Shown: piece after piece, positions 52,323 through 61,962 of the stretch
Layout of the letters: every line of letters begins with the position of its first letter
Numbering within the stretch: position 1 is the first letter of the stretch
Assembly: GCA_035567895.1 (NCBI GenBank)
Contig: DATMPC010000107.1
Location: 18,018-82,017 of the forward strand
Reading direction: 5' to 3'
Length of the DNA: 64,000 bases
DNA from: Terriglobales bacterium
Lineage (GTDB): Bacteria; Acidobacteriota; Terriglobia; Terriglobales; Acidobacteriaceae
The notes under the pieces: generated by a model
Told to the model about the DNA's origin: nothing
The model's input: the letters and a program-made list of their open reading frames with translations, nothing else
Database searches by the model: none
Translations under genes and position numbers: made by a program

Positions 52323-52919
52323 ATGGACACGCCGCATGGTTATCTCCAAGTGCGACGGCTCCAGATGCTCACCGTTGTCTGGATGTCCATCGAGGTGGCG
52401 GTCTCAATCTATGCTGCGGTACGGGCGCATAGCATCGCGCTCATCGGATTTGGCGGCGACAGCGTAATTGAACTTGCCTCTGCGACCGCCGTTCTGGCCC
52501 GCTTTGCTTCAGGAGGTCGGTTCATCAGTGAGCGCCAGGCCTCCAAAACTATGGCATGGCTGCTGTTCGCATTGGCGGCATTCATAGCAACTGCCTCGAT
52601 TTATTCGCTGTTTGGTGATCTGAAGCCGCAAACCAGCTACTTGGGGATGCTTTTGCTTTTTGCTGCAGCAGTAGTGATGCCTTGGCTTGCGGCACAGAAA
52701 CGAAGACTCGCTGCGGAAATTCAAAGTTCCTCGCTACGCGCCGATGCCATTCAGAGTTCGGTTTGCGGATATCTGGCCTGGATCGCTCTCGCCGGGCTCG
52801 CACTCAACGCTGCCTTTGGACTCTGGTGGGCCGATTCAGTCGCCGCCCTCGGGCTATTGCCCATCGTCATCAAAGAGGGAATCGAAGCTCTCCGCGGCGA
52901 TCCTTGCTGCTGCAACTAG
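52323..52919 (+). CDS. Cation-efflux-like membrane protein
   Basis: 198 residues from ATG 52323. The longer frame begins inside the tRNA and is excluded. Five to six transmembrane helices carry CDF-like patterns: SIALIGFGGDSVIELASATA and SSSLRADAIQSSVCGYLAWI then GLWWADSVAALGLLPIVIKE. Compared with CDF transporters, the DxxxD metal sites are altered to DSVIE and DAIQS, and no C-terminal cytoplasmic domain follows; the protein ends GDPCCCN, a Cys cluster. It may bind or move a thiophilic metal, or have lost transport. Confidence 0.7.
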   Translation: MDTPHGYLQVRRLQMLTVVWMSIEVAVSIYAAVRAHSIALIGFGGDSVIELASATAVLARFASGGRFISERQASKTMAWLLFALAAFIATASIYSLFGDLKPQTSYLGMLLLFAAAVVMPWLAAQKRRLAAEIQSSSLRADAIQSSVCGYLAWIALAGLALNAAFGLWWADSVAALGLLPIVIKEGIEALRGDPCCCN

Positions 52920-52958
52920 ACAAGTTGCACGAGGGCCGCCCCTAGTGCTGCGAACTAC

Positions 52959-53252
52959 TCAACGAGCTGCTGCGTTCGCCAGAACGCCACGAACTGTGAT
53001 CTCTTTCGTCGCCTTCTGCTGTTCGTTTTTCGCCTTAGCGCCGAAGCCGAGAGTCGCTGTCCACAATGCCGCTACGCCGGTCCAATACACGGCATCCGCT
53101 TCGCTCCTCGCACAATAGACAATCGTTCCGCCCATCGTTGCCACGATCGCACAAAAGACCGCCGCCACACCGTTGATGAGGTAACTCAGACGCGTGGATG
53201 AGGGCCCCTTGCCGCGAGTGCCTGAAATCAGACCGAAGAAGAATTCTTTCAT
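52959..53252 (-). CDS. Small two-helix membrane protein of unknown function
   Basis: 97 residues from ATG 53252, with AAAGGGG upstream; the frame upstream has no support. Two hydrophobic spans (YLINGVAAVFCAIVATMGG and AVYWTGVAALWTATLGFGA) are joined by a short loop and followed by a basic end. The opening MKEFFFGLISGTRGKGPSST and helix pattern resemble phage holin-like or lysis-accessory membrane proteins, but the resemblance is weak. Confidence 0.6.
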   Translation of the reverse strand: MKEFFFGLISGTRGKGPSSTRLSYLINGVAAVFCAIVATMGGTIVYCARSEADAVYWTGVAALWTATLGFGAKAKNEQQKATKEITVRGVLANAAAR

Positions 53253-53559
53253 GACCGCCCCTTTGTCTCTCTTACGTGCATGCGATTCGCAGTAGATTTT
53301 CAGAATCGCATTAACACTGGATTGCGAGTTACAGAGGTAATCCGGAGCAGCATTCATGCATCGCGACCAGGAATAATCTTGTGAACCGAACGGTTAATTC
53401 CTGCGAGTCGCTTTAACCCAAGGGCTGGAAAACGCATTCCCATTTGCGGACGCAACTGTTTTCTCGTCACGTATTCGTGTGATTTGCACGGAATAAGGTC
53501 TCCAAAGTGGCTAAAAAAGAGGCCCGCCGGAGCGGGCCTCTTTGAGTCAAACGAAAGGT
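53253..53559. other. 307-bp gap between two minus-strand genes
   Basis: No gene is seen. It contains the terminator-like hairpin at 53516-53543. The remaining sequence up to 53515 shows no clear promoter or repeat. Confidence 0.4.
53516..53543. terminator. Terminator downstream of the lipoprotein gene
   Basis: AAAGAGGCCCGC/GCGGGCCTCTTT with a four-base loop; A and T tracts on both sides allow bidirectional use. It follows the lipoprotein gene on the minus strand. Confidence 0.88.
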
Positions 53560-54882
53560 TTAGTGGTTGTCGTCGCCGCGTACTGCGACCATCGTGTAAG
53601 TCGTCCCGTTGAAGAACACGAGTCCGCGCACACGGATGGAGGCGCCAGCGCTAGGCGTGGTTTCCAGGGTTGCGCCGTTAGCCAGGATCACCGGCACACT
53701 TGTCGCGCCACTCAACGTACCAAAAGCGGACGTGGAGCTGATGTTGAGCGTGAAGCCTGCGGACGTCGGCGCTGGCGAAGCAGCAACTGTGCCAACCAAG
53801 GCTTGTTCGCGCAGTTTCACCTTGGAAGCAATCAACGGAGCGGAAGAGCTGCTGGCATCGGCTTCAATGCGCTGGCCTTTCCCGATGTGGGTTGCGTCAA
53901 AGATCGGCGCGTTCGTGATGTTGAGCTTGTCAAAGCGAGTGCTGAACACCGTGCTCGAGTTGACACTGACATCGACCGTGACTGGCGAATTCGAAGAACC
54001 GGTCGAATCCATCTGGTGAACGATGGTGATCTTGCTCAACGGGCTATCGAGTGCAGAGATGAGTCCTTCGACCTCTACGCCGTTGCGATCGCCTTCCCGC
54101 TCAACTTTAGTCGCTAGTTTTGTTCCATCCGACTTAGTGATTCCGGCGACCTCCACGATATCTCCCATCTTCAGGTCAGAGAGTTGAGCGATGCCGTCCT
54201 GGAACCTGGTGGTTGAGTCGGTGGCAAAGGTAATAGGTCCCGTTCTGGTTTGGATCGTGAAGTTCGGAGCGGCGATGGAAGTCACGCTGCCGTGAACATC
54301 CTCGATCTCTCCGTCGTCGTCATTCTCGTTGTTCTGATTCGGGGCAACTGTGGACGTGCTCACGTTGAACTTGGGAGCAATCGTTGCACTGGTTCCGTTG
54401 ATCGTGACCGAGTTCGCCAGGTCAAGATCGAAATTGAGGAACATCGGCGAAGTTCCGACCGTCACGTTGGGACTGAAACTAACGTTCACGGTCGTCGAGG
54501 AGAGTGTTGGCGTGAGCTTGGTCGCGACTCCGCCCACGATCGCAACTACTTCCGGATTGGAAACCATCACGCTAGCGCCGTTATATGTTCCCGGCGGAAC
54601 ATGGGCCAGCGTAAGAGGTTCGAAGGCCCCGGCTTGGTGGCTGAATTCAACCTCCGCCGGTCCGCTGAGAAGATTCGCCGTGTCGGTGGTACCGCTGGCG
54701 CCGGTCAGGATAATCGAGCTGATCGTCAGTTCGAATTTGGCGATGTGGTCGTTAACCGCATCCCCAGTCTGCAGCGTCATGGGTGTGCCGGTCATTTGGA
54801 CAGGACCATTGCCACTTCCGCCGCAGCCTGACAGATATACAAACATTAGACTGATGAGGACAAACAGAAATGCCCGCTTCAT
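53560..54882 (-). CDS. Lipoprotein with DUF4382/DUF5666-type domains
   Basis: 440 residues from ATG 54882 with GGAGG four bases upstream. The type II signal peptide is MKRAFLFVLISLMFVYLSGC with Cys20 as lipidation site. The mature N-terminal domain (about 45-190), with HIAKFELTISSIILTGASGT and GAFEPLTLAHVPPGTYNGAS, resembles DUF4382. The rest (about 205-440) has repeated segments (GSVTSIAAPNFTIQTRTGPI, SDLKMGDIVEVAGITKSDGT) of the DUF5666 type. An Asp/Asn/Glu-rich linker lies near 185-200. It is a surface or periplasmic lipoprotein of unknown role. Confidence 0.78.
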   Translation of the reverse strand: MKRAFLFVLISLMFVYLSGCGGSGNGPVQMTGTPMTLQTGDAVNDHIAKFELTISSIILTGASGTTDTANLLSGPAEVEFSHQAGAFEPLTLAHVPPGTYNGASVMVSNPEVVAIVGGVATKLTPTLSSTTVNVSFSPNVTVGTSPMFLNFDLDLANSVTINGTSATIAPKFNVSTSTVAPNQNNENDDDGEIEDVHGSVTSIAAPNFTIQTRTGPITFATDSTTRFQDGIAQLSDLKMGDIVEVAGITKSDGTKLATKVEREGDRNGVEVEGLISALDSPLSKITIVHQMDSTGSSNSPVTVDVSVNSSTVFSTRFDKLNITNAPIFDATHIGKGQRIEADASSSSAPLIASKVKLREQALVGTVAASPAPTSAGFTLNISSTSAFGTLSGATSVPVILANGATLETTPSAGASIRVRGLVFFNGTTYTMVAVRGDDNH

Positions 54883-54917
54883 TAAACCTCCAAATTTGGG
54901 TCGTTTTGATAGAACCA

Positions 54918-55038
54918 GACGAAAGTGGCGGGGAGAAAACGTGTGACGAATTACCAATAGGCTACAACCCAGCTCCAGCCTGATGCAATGAACGTAAGAC
55001 CGTGGGACTCTTTTGTTAGGACAATGGACGAAAGTGGC
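54918..55038. promoter_or_regulatory. Direct repeats GACGAAAGTGGC upstream of the lipoprotein gene
   Basis: GACGAAAGTGGC occurs at 54918-54929 and again at 55027-55038, 109 bp apart, within the lipoprotein upstream region. A paired operator for a regulator is possible; nothing else supports it. Confidence 0.35.
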
Positions 55039-55200
55039 CTATCTATCCCTTGTTTTTTTCCTTTTATTTCTATTTTGGGACAAAAGATTTGTGATAAAGT
55101 GCGTCCGGAGAACAGCCCTTGTCGTCCGTGTCAGTAGCCTGCCCTGAGCACAGCCATGGGTGTTGGGTTCAGCCCTAGCCGAGTGCTGAGCGCTTGTTTT

Positions 55201-55653
55201 CTACAGCTTCTTCCAACCCATTCGTGAACTGCCGAGACGGAGATCGGGCAAGGCAGCCTGCATTCGCTTGAGGTCGTCGGGCTGAAGCAAGTCTTTCGCG
55301 AGTTCTTCGGCGGTTGCCCTTGCGTCTTCCAGAACTTTCTTTCCAGTGGCGGTAATCGACGTGAAGCCGACGCGCGCGTCATTGGGGTCTCGGCGGCGCT
55401 TCACCAAACCGATCTTTTCCAGTGGAATCAGGATTCTGGTTACCGCCGACTGAGTAAGCCCCAGCCTCTCCGCAAGATCAACTCGGCGAATGACTCCCGA
55501 CGGGCTCTGCTCAACTTCAGTGAGCACTGCCAGATCCACGAAGCTGAGCCCGTGAAAAGCGCCCAGACGGCCGTCCATGCGGCGGTTCACCTCGGCCAGG
55601 ATTCGGGCGAGCCGTAACAGCACATCAACACGTGAATGAGATGTACTTGACAT
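55201..55653 (-). CDS. MarR-family transcription regulator
   Basis: 150 residues from ATG 55653. A winged helix-turn-helix with GLSFVDLAVLTEVEQSPSGV, RVDLAERLGLTQSAVTRILI and VKRRRDPNDARVGFTSITAT covers about residues 25-125. MarR proteins are dimers usually repressing nearby efflux or stress genes in response to phenolic ligands. The gene appears to have no ribosome-binding site but a -10 box seven bases before the ATG, suggesting a leaderless transcript. No efflux pump is adjacent. Confidence 0.88.
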   Translation of the reverse strand: MSSTSHSRVDVLLRLARILAEVNRRMDGRLGAFHGLSFVDLAVLTEVEQSPSGVIRRVDLAERLGLTQSAVTRILIPLEKIGLVKRRRDPNDARVGFTSITATGKKVLEDARATAEELAKDLLQPDDLKRMQAALPDLRLGSSRMGWKKL

Positions 55654-55660
55654 ATCAATT

Positions 55661-55666
55661 AGTATA
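55661..55666 (-). promoter_or_regulatory. -10 box of a possible leaderless MarR transcript
   Basis: TATACT on the minus strand lies seven bases before the marR-family ATG at 55653, so transcription would start at about the ATG. The -35 candidate (TTTTGG region) is weak. Confidence 0.45.
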
Positions 55667-55825
55667 ACACACACAGCTGCCCCAAAAGCACCGCCGACGA
55701 CAACCTCTAGCGTCGGTTGAGATCTTGGCCTTAGCTGTAACTTCCCGAACAGGCACTCATCCAGAGTGACGAAGTAGACCATCCTCGCACGCTAGTCTTA
55801 ATCCTTGAATAAACAGACAGTCTTC

Positions 55826-56479
55826 CTAGGACATGGGATGGCGGATGACATCGAAAATCAGTTTTTGTAGCTCAAAAATCCCTTCCCGGACGCCCGCGCG
55901 AGTCTCCCACCAGGAATCCAAGTTGAAATCGGCGTACGGGGAGCTATCAATGGTGACTGTAGTCTGATGTCCCCGTAGGGAACGCCGCATGATTCGGCTC
56001 AGCCGTCGTGAGTGATCTCCCGACGTGACCAAAACAACGGAATGATAGTGTTGCTCGTCGCACCATTGCGGAAGGATTTCCCCTTCCTGCTGACTTCCAG
56101 ACGCGCCCCGCGGAATTAGCACGACGTTGTCCACACCCAACATTTGTAGCTGGTGAATGGATATCGCGCCCTGGTCGTGATATGGCAGGCCACGCCGCAA
56201 AAACTCGCGGTCGACAGCGGTAGGGGGATCTGTGAAGACTGCGACTCGACTGGATACCCCACGATGGACCAGGTTTGCTGCCTCGAGCGTGCCTGCGCCG
56301 TCAGCATCAATCGCCACCACAATAATGTCGGCTGATTTTGGCAAAGGCTGCTGAATGGCAATTAGCCGTCCGATCGAGCGCAAAGCGTAATTTCGACTAT
56401 TGCGAGCGGAGAACGCGAGAATAGTCAAACACAGAACTGCGCCGAAAAACCAGCGCCAGTTCCGAGAACGGGCGCGCAA
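55826..56479 (-). CDS. DUF218 family protein (YdcF/SanA/ElyC type)
   Basis: 217 residues. One N-terminal transmembrane helix (WFFGAVLCLTILAF) anchors the DUF218 domain (about 50-210), with ADIIVVAIDADGAGTLEAAN, GVDNVVLIPRGASGSQQEGE and VLVTSGDHSRRLSRIMRRSL. The usual GGG start of the domain is replaced by AIDADG. Family members are envelope proteins linked to peptidoglycan or vancomycin tolerance in E. coli, with the biochemical role undefined. It diverges from the next plus-strand gene. Confidence 0.8.
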   Translation of the reverse strand: MRARSRNWRWFFGAVLCLTILAFSARNSRNYALRSIGRLIAIQQPLPKSADIIVVAIDADGAGTLEAANLVHRGVSSRVAVFTDPPTAVDREFLRRGLPYHDQGAISIHQLQMLGVDNVVLIPRGASGSQQEGEILPQWCDEQHYHSVVLVTSGDHSRRLSRIMRRSLRGHQTTVTIDSSPYADFNLDSWWETRAGVREGIFELQKLIFDVIRHPMS

Positions 56480-56909
56480 TGATGATTCGCAAGCCGTCGG
56501 ATCGTGCCTGTCGCGCCGATGGAAATCTTCTGATACTTGAATCGCCCACCTGTCTCAAGGATGGTCCCGAGCGCCATGCCGTGCTGACACAGATCGCACT
56601 CAGGAGTCTTTACTGCAACTTACTTTATTCTGGGCAATACCGCCAGATGTCGGTCGAGATTTTATTTTCAAGTTGGAAGCTCCCGAAACGGAACCCATGA
56701 AGGCAACGAACTCGACAAGTCCTCACAAGCCCACCGTTGAAAACCACAAGGTTAGGGCACCCGGCGACAATTCTCCGGATTCGCGCGGGTTTGTTGGCAG
56801 AAACTGGAACAATCTCCTAAACGCGAACTGGGGGATTCAGGCTGAAGCTTCCGTCAGTATTTATCCGGATCTTAAATTCAAACACGATCCAACGGAACAA
56901 GGCGATCAC
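56480..56909. other. 430-bp region without a recognised gene
   Basis: Open frames are present, including an extension of the downstream ATPase frame, but no segment shows family resemblance. The ATPase start at 56910 is preferred. Confidence 0.35.
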
Positions 56910-57446
56910 ATGAAAAGGTTCATCATCACAGGCGCGCCGGGTGCAGGCAAGACAGCGATCATCCGTCAGTTAGAGCTCGATGGCTTCGGCGTAGTTGAAG
57001 AGGCAGCGACTGACGTCATCGCCGCGGCGCAGGCTCGGGGCACACCCCAGCCCTGGACTGATCCTTCATTCATTGATGTGGTCGCTGATCTGCAAAAGCA
57101 GCGTCAGATTCGCGCGTCTTATCAACCGGATGATGTTCAATTTCACGACCGTTGCGTTGTCTGTACCGCCGCGTTGGCTGTCTATCTTGGGTATCCTTTC
57201 TCACCATTTCTTACCAGCGAACTGGAGCGCATCAAAGAGGACGCAATCTACGAGAACCCCGTCTTCTTCATACGGAACCTCGGCTTCATCACGCCGACTG
57301 CAGCGCGGCGGATCAGCTTCGAGGAGACGCTACGTTTCGAAAGAATCCATGAAGAGACTTACTTGGGCTTCGGTTTCGAACTCGTGTCAGTAGAACCAGG
57401 AGATCTGCTCGAACGAGTCGGCGTAATCAGAGCAGCAATTCGCTAG
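56910..57446 (+). CDS. AAA_28-type P-loop ATPase/kinase-like protein
   Basis: 178 residues from ATG 56910 (an AAGG-like site upstream). The frame is open 80 codons further upstream but without conservation. The P-loop is MKRFIITGAPGAGKTAIIRQ, and VEEAATDVIAAAQARGTPQP, FHDRCVVCTAALAVYLGYPF and PTAARRISFEETLRFERIHE are the following family blocks, similar to NadR kinase-like AAA_28 proteins. It may phosphorylate a nucleoside or small metabolite. It is followed by a glutaredoxin-like gene, about 115 bp apart. Confidence 0.8.
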   Translation: MKRFIITGAPGAGKTAIIRQLELDGFGVVEEAATDVIAAAQARGTPQPWTDPSFIDVVADLQKQRQIRASYQPDDVQFHDRCVVCTAALAVYLGYPFSPFLTSELERIKEDAIYENPVFFIRNLGFITPTAARRISFEETLRFERIHEETYLGFGFELVSVEPGDLLERVGVIRAAIR

Positions 57447-57560
57447 CCGGTGCCCACCTTCTCATCAACGAGCGCCATCTGGACGCTTTCTACCACCCAG
57501 CCGCATCTATCCGTTCAATAGTCTGTTGTGACAGAATCCCGACAGCGCAAAGGAGATCCT

Positions 57561-57857
57561 ATGAGATGGTTCACATGGCGAAAGCGCGATGACGCGGTAG
57601 ATGGGACAACGAAGGTCTCTATGTACACACTGTCGATCTGTCCATCGTGCAACAAAGCGAAGAAATTCTTCGCCGATCGGCGCATCCCATTCCAGTTCAC
57701 CAACTACGATCTGGCCGACCAGGCCACGCAGGACAAGATCATGCACGAGTTCGAAGCTGAGGAAGTCGAGGCCTTTCCCTTCGTTCGTATCGGCGACCAG
57801 ACCGTTCAGGGATACGATCCAAAACGTTACGCCAAGCTGCTGGGTAACAAAGCCTGA
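57561..57857 (+). CDS. Glutaredoxin-like thiol reductase
   Basis: 98 residues from ATG 57561 with AGGAG upstream. The thioredoxin-fold core has the CxxC active site Cys27-Pro-Ser-Cys30 (YTLSICPSCNKAKKFF) and the cis-Pro segment VEAFPFVRIGDQTVQGYDPK. The 18-residue N-terminal extension MRWFTWRKRDDAVDGTTK is not part of the fold. It reduces disulfides or mixed glutathione/thiol adducts. The P-loop gene upstream may share its transcript. Confidence 0.85.
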   Translation: MRWFTWRKRDDAVDGTTKVSMYTLSICPSCNKAKKFFADRRIPFQFTNYDLADQATQDKIMHEFEAEEVEAFPFVRIGDQTVQGYDPKRYAKLLGNKA

Positions 57858-58277
57858 AGGAAGTGCGAACGTTGCTGTTGCAGTTTAACTTCAACGGGTA
57901 GCGCACCCTTCGCCATTTCCTAGTCTTCTTGCTTGCGATTTCTAAAAGTGAGTGCCGGACTCTTCGTGCCTTTTGCAGGGGGCGGGAATGGGTGGCTACC
58001 AAAACGGCATCGTTGAAATTTCCTTTGTCGCCTTCCCGAAACGGAACTCGGCCAAGAAACTAAATCGACACGTCCTCGTAGACCACCCTTTGTCCCGGTT
58101 GTTCGGTCTCGCTCGGCCACGTCCCACAATCGGACAGCGGGGCGGGGATTGGGAACGGGCGATCCCGCTAAGTACCGCGCTAGCATTCGCTTAGCGGACC
58201 GCTACGGATGGTCGAGAAGGTGCTCTGAATAGATCTAACAGATCCCTCGTTCTCAACAGATCCTAAGAGGTGCGTGG
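57858..58277. other. 420-bp region before the ADOP gene
   Basis: No convincing gene; one 80-codon frame on the plus strand lacks any recognisable feature. A degenerate CGCTAAG/CTTAGCG inverted pair lies near 58168-58197. The ADOP ribosome-binding site AGAGGTG is just before 58278. Confidence 0.4.
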
Positions 58278-60725
58278 ATGACCACCTTGTGGCAAGACGC
58301 GCGGTACAGCCTGCGGATGATCGCCAAGTCGCCAGGATTTGCGGCGATTGCCATTCTTACGCTTGCACTGGGCATCGGCGCGAACACCACGATCTTCAGT
58401 TGGATCAACTCGACATTGCTGAATCCCATTCCCGGGCTGGCGACTCCCCAGGAGGTGGTGTCGCTGTCGCTAAGCCGCAACGGGGAGAACCCCTTTCCGT
58501 TTACCTATCCCGATATCGAGGCTATGCGCGACGGGCAGCAGAGTTTTACGGGTATCACGGCGGCCAACGTCACTCCGATGAGCCTGACTGGCACAGGCAA
58601 GCCGCAGCGCGTCTGGGGCGTTTTGGCGTCAGCGAATTATTTTGACGTGCTGGGGGTGCGGCCGATCCTGGGGCGTGGATTTTTGCCGGCCGAGGACCAA
58701 ACGCCGGGCGGCGCGCCGGTGGCTGTGATCAGCTACCGGTTGTGGCAAACGCATTTCGGGGGCAATCCGGACATCGTGGGCCAGACGATGGAACTCAATC
58801 AGCATCCCTACACGATTGTCGGCGTAGCGCCCGCGGTGTTCCAGGGGAGCCAGACCGGGTTTCGTTCGGAAATCTGGATTCCGGTCATGATGGCTCCGCA
58901 ATTGTCGCCGCTGGGCGACCTGCTTCATGATCACCACTATTTCTGGCTGTTCGTCCTCGGGCGATTGAAACCTGGCGTCGTGCCCCAGCAGGCAGAACAG
59001 GAAATGACGCTGCGGCTGCAGCAGGAGGTAAAGAATTATCCGGAAGAGCACCGAGGACACGACGCCGTCACTGTGTATCCGTTGTGGCGCAGCCCATTTG
59101 GCGCGAATCAGTTTCTCTCAAAGCTGCTGCCGATGCTGATGACCATCGCGGGGCTCGTGCTGCTGCTGGCTTGTGCGAACGTAGCGAACTTGATGCTGGT
59201 GCGGTCCGTGGCGCGGCGGCGCGAGATTGCGGTTCGCATGTCGCTGGGTGCAAGCCGGTGGCGGCTGGTGCGGCAACTCCTGGTGGAAAGCCTGGTGCTG
59301 GCACTGGCGGGAGGGACGGTCGCGTTCTTGATGACATTCTGGACCGCGGGAACCTTCATGAAGTTCCTGCCGACCACGGATTTCCCGATCTCGCTCAGCG
59401 TCCGGGCAGATCGGACCGTCTTGCTTGCGACCATGGTGATCTCGTTACTCACCGGCGTCATTTTTGGGATTCTGCCCGCGCTTCGGTCTTCGAGTGAAGC
59501 CCCGGCGGGGGTGTTGAAAGAGGATACGGGGAGCGCATCGGGAGGACTGCGGAAGGCGCGGCTGGCGAGCGGGCTGGTCGTAGCGCAAATTTCACTGTCA
59601 CTGCTCCTCCTCATCTGCGCCGGGCTGTTCATCCGCAGCTTCAAGAGCGCGCAGACAATCGATCCAGGATTCAATCCACATAACGTGCTCATCGCTTCCT
59701 ACGATCTCTTTACCGCAGGATATTCACAGGACAAGGGAGCTGCATTCGATCGCCAACTCATCGCGAAGCTGGAAACTCTGCCGGGCGTTCAGTCGGTGGC
59801 CCTGTCGAGTCGTACGCCACTGGGATTAGGCGGCGGCGGCTCCACCAGCGTAAAGCCCGAGGGCTACGTATTGCGGCCGAACGAATCGATGGAGACACAG
59901 GTGGCGATCATCACGCCGAATTATTTCCAGACGATCCAGATTCCGATGGTGAAAGGCCGCGACTTCACGCTGCAGGATGCCGAGAAAACACAACGCGTAG
60001 TGATCGTCAACGAAACGTTTGCCGAGCGCTACTGGCCGAATCAGGAAGCAGTGGGCAAGCAACTCAACTCGGACTTGACGCACGAATGGTTCACGGTAGT
60101 CGGTGTGGCGCGGAACAGCAAAGTAAACGACTTAAATGAAAAGGCAACGCCTTTCGTGTATCTACCGCTGTATCAGGTTTACCGGGCCAACATGATCGTC
60201 ACTGCGCGGGTCACAGGCGATCCGCTGGCCTTCGGCAAGACGCTCGAGAAAGCCATCCATGAACTGAATCCTGAACTCGTGGTGTTCGATGTGACCACAC
60301 TCGAATTGCGCGAGCAAATCGCCAGCATCGGCCAGCGCATCGCGGGAACGTTCGTAGGCGCATTCGGGCTGCTAGCGCTGGTCCTCGCAGGCGTGGGAAT
60401 TTACGGCGTCACCGCCTACACCACGCGGCAGCGCACCCACGAATTCGGCATCCGCGTAGCGCTTGGGGCAAGCAAAGAAGATATTCTGCGGCTGGTGTTC
60501 GGCTACGGCTTGCGCTTAACACTCGCCGGCGTGATCCTGGGCTTGGCAGCCTCATTTGCGCTGACGCGCTTCTTGCGTGGCATGCTGCTGGGCGTGACCA
60601 GCACCGATGCGCTGACCTTTTCCAGCGTGGCGATCCTGCTCTGCGCCGTGGCCTTCTTCGCGTGCTTCATCCCCGCGCGCCGCGCCATGCGCGTAAACCC
60701 GATCGTCGCACTGCGCTACGAATAG
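58278..60725 (+). CDS. Acidobacterial duplicated orphan permease (ADOP), MacB/FtsX-like
   Basis: 815 residues. It starts MTTLWQDARYSLRMIAKSPG and contains two copies of the MacB-periplasmic plus FtsX permease unit. The first half has one helix near residue 25 (FAAIAILTLALGIGANTTIF), a periplasmic MacB-PCD domain, and three helices near 290-400. The second half repeats this and ends with PIVALRYE. No ATPase gene is adjacent, as usual for ADOP, hence orphan permease. It may export lipids, peptides or antibiotics with an unlinked ATPase. The gene is complete; the following terminase fragment begins directly after its stop. Confidence 0.92.
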   Translation: MTTLWQDARYSLRMIAKSPGFAAIAILTLALGIGANTTIFSWINSTLLNPIPGLATPQEVVSLSLSRNGENPFPFTYPDIEAMRDGQQSFTGITAANVTPMSLTGTGKPQRVWGVLASANYFDVLGVRPILGRGFLPAEDQTPGGAPVAVISYRLWQTHFGGNPDIVGQTMELNQHPYTIVGVAPAVFQGSQTGFRSEIWIPVMMAPQLSPLGDLLHDHHYFWLFVLGRLKPGVVPQQAEQEMTLRLQQEVKNYPEEHRGHDAVTVYPLWRSPFGANQFLSKLLPMLMTIAGLVLLLACANVANLMLVRSVARRREIAVRMSLGASRWRLVRQLLVESLVLALAGGTVAFLMTFWTAGTFMKFLPTTDFPISLSVRADRTVLLATMVISLLTGVIFGILPALRSSSEAPAGVLKEDTGSASGGLRKARLASGLVVAQISLSLLLLICAGLFIRSFKSAQTIDPGFNPHNVLIASYDLFTAGYSQDKGAAFDRQLIAKLETLPGVQSVALSSRTPLGLGGGGSTSVKPEGYVLRPNESMETQVAIITPNYFQTIQIPMVKGRDFTLQDAEKTQRVVIVNETFAERYWPNQEAVGKQLNSDLTHEWFTVVGVARNSKVNDLNEKATPFVYLPLYQVYRANMIVTARVTGDPLAFGKTLEKAIHELNPELVVFDVTTLELREQIASIGQRIAGTFVGAFGLLALVLAGVGIYGVTAYTTRQRTHEFGIRVALGASKEDILRLVFGYGLRLTLAGVILGLAASFALTRFLRGMLLGVTSTDALTFSSVAILLCAVAFFACFIPARRAMRVNPIVALRYE

Positions 60726-60737
60726 AGGACGAGCGGC

Positions 60738-61952
60738 GCACGCTCCGACGCGCGCCGTAAAGCCGCAAACGATTGGTACGACAACACGCTCGTCAGCCGC
60801 CTGAATCACAAACTCACCGGATGCATCATCCTTGTCATGCAGCGTCTGCACGAGGACGACCTCGTCGGCCACGTGCTCGATACCGAACGCCGGCAGGCCA
60901 TCGACATCGAACCGAAATGGAAGGTCGTGCGCTTCCCCGCCATCGCCGAGGAAGACGAGCGCTACGAAGTCCCGCGTTTCTCCAAGACTCTGTTCTACGG
61001 CCGCCGCAAAGGCGAGGTACTCCATCCCGAAAGGGAACCAATGGAGGTCCTCGAGCAACTGCGCGAGACGCAAGGCGAGTACACCTTCGCCGGACAGTAC
61101 CAGCAATCTCCTGCGCCATTAGGCGGAGGCTTGGTAAAGCTTCGCTGGTTCAAGACCTACGCAGAACCATTTGCGGTAGCGAATGGTGCTGTTTCGGTAG
61201 CGAGTGGGGCGTTTGCTTTGCTTCCCGAGAAGTTCGACTTCATCTTCCAGAGCTGGGACACGGCCAACAAAGCCAGCGAGCTGAGCGATTACAGCGTCTG
61301 CACCACCTGGGGCGTCAGAACCGATCGCAGTAGCGATCGGGTTGCTCCGCCCGCAGCCGCGGCGGATGGCGTCAGTACCGGCGGCGGTAGCCGCTGGGTC
61401 AAGGGCAGCGGAGCGGGCAATGGGGGAGAGCTGTTCCTACTCCACGTCTATCGCGCACGGCTGGAGTATCCCGAATTGAAACGCATGGTCCGTACGCATG
61501 CCGCACTATGGGAGGCGAAGAACGTGCTGATCGAAGACAAAGCCTCGGGCACGCAGCTTTGCCAGGAGCTGATCCAGGAGGGCATGCACAGCGTCAAGAA
61601 GTGCCAGTCAACGCTGGACAAAGGGACGCGTATGCTCACCGTTACTCCCACGATCGAGAACGGCTTCGTCTACCTGCCGGAGAAAGCTCCGTGGCTGTCG
61701 CAGTATCTGCACGAGATGGCAACGTTCCCAAACGGGAAACACGACGACCAGGCGGACTCCACCTCACAGGCGCTCGACTGGATCAAGAGTCACCTGTTCG
61801 AGCCCTCGTGGATCGTGTACTACCGCGAACAGGTCCTCACGCAGTGGCGCCAGGGAGTCATCCGGTGGGATGAGCTGTCAGACTTCGTGCAAAAGTACAT
61901 CATCGACCACGGCTTGGATGGTCCACGGCCAGGCCAGCAAGGAATACCGTAG
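60738..61952 (+). pseudogene. Phage terminase large subunit, 5'-truncated, nuclease half
   Basis: The reading frame from about 60738 to 61952 starts SDARRKAANDWYDNTLVSRL, which in terminases lies after the ATPase core. The first ATG is 60837 (MQRLHEDDLVGHVLDTER). No Walker motifs remain, so the N-terminal ATPase is deleted. The RNase-H-like nuclease keeps its acidic residues: FQSWDTANKASE, LIEDKASGTQLCQELI and HDDQADSTSQALDWIK. The frame is open in phase with the ADOP stop. Two inserts, near residues 110-135 and 160-200 of this part, interrupt the fold, the second carrying a dispersed repeat arm. It is a prophage relic. Confidence 0.8.
61373..61399 (+). repeat. Repeat arm inserted in frame in the terminase remnant
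   Basis: CAGTACCGGCGGCGGTAGCC plus GCTGGGT is identical over 27 bases to the terminal repeat of the 28561-28712 element. It is translated as STGGGSRW within an insert absent from normal terminases. Confidence 0.9.
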
Positions 61953-61962
61953 ATGGCTTATT

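Noticed and set aside
57952..58194. 80-codon plus-strand frame before ADOP
   Set aside because: No ribosome-binding site, no motif and no support from neighbours.
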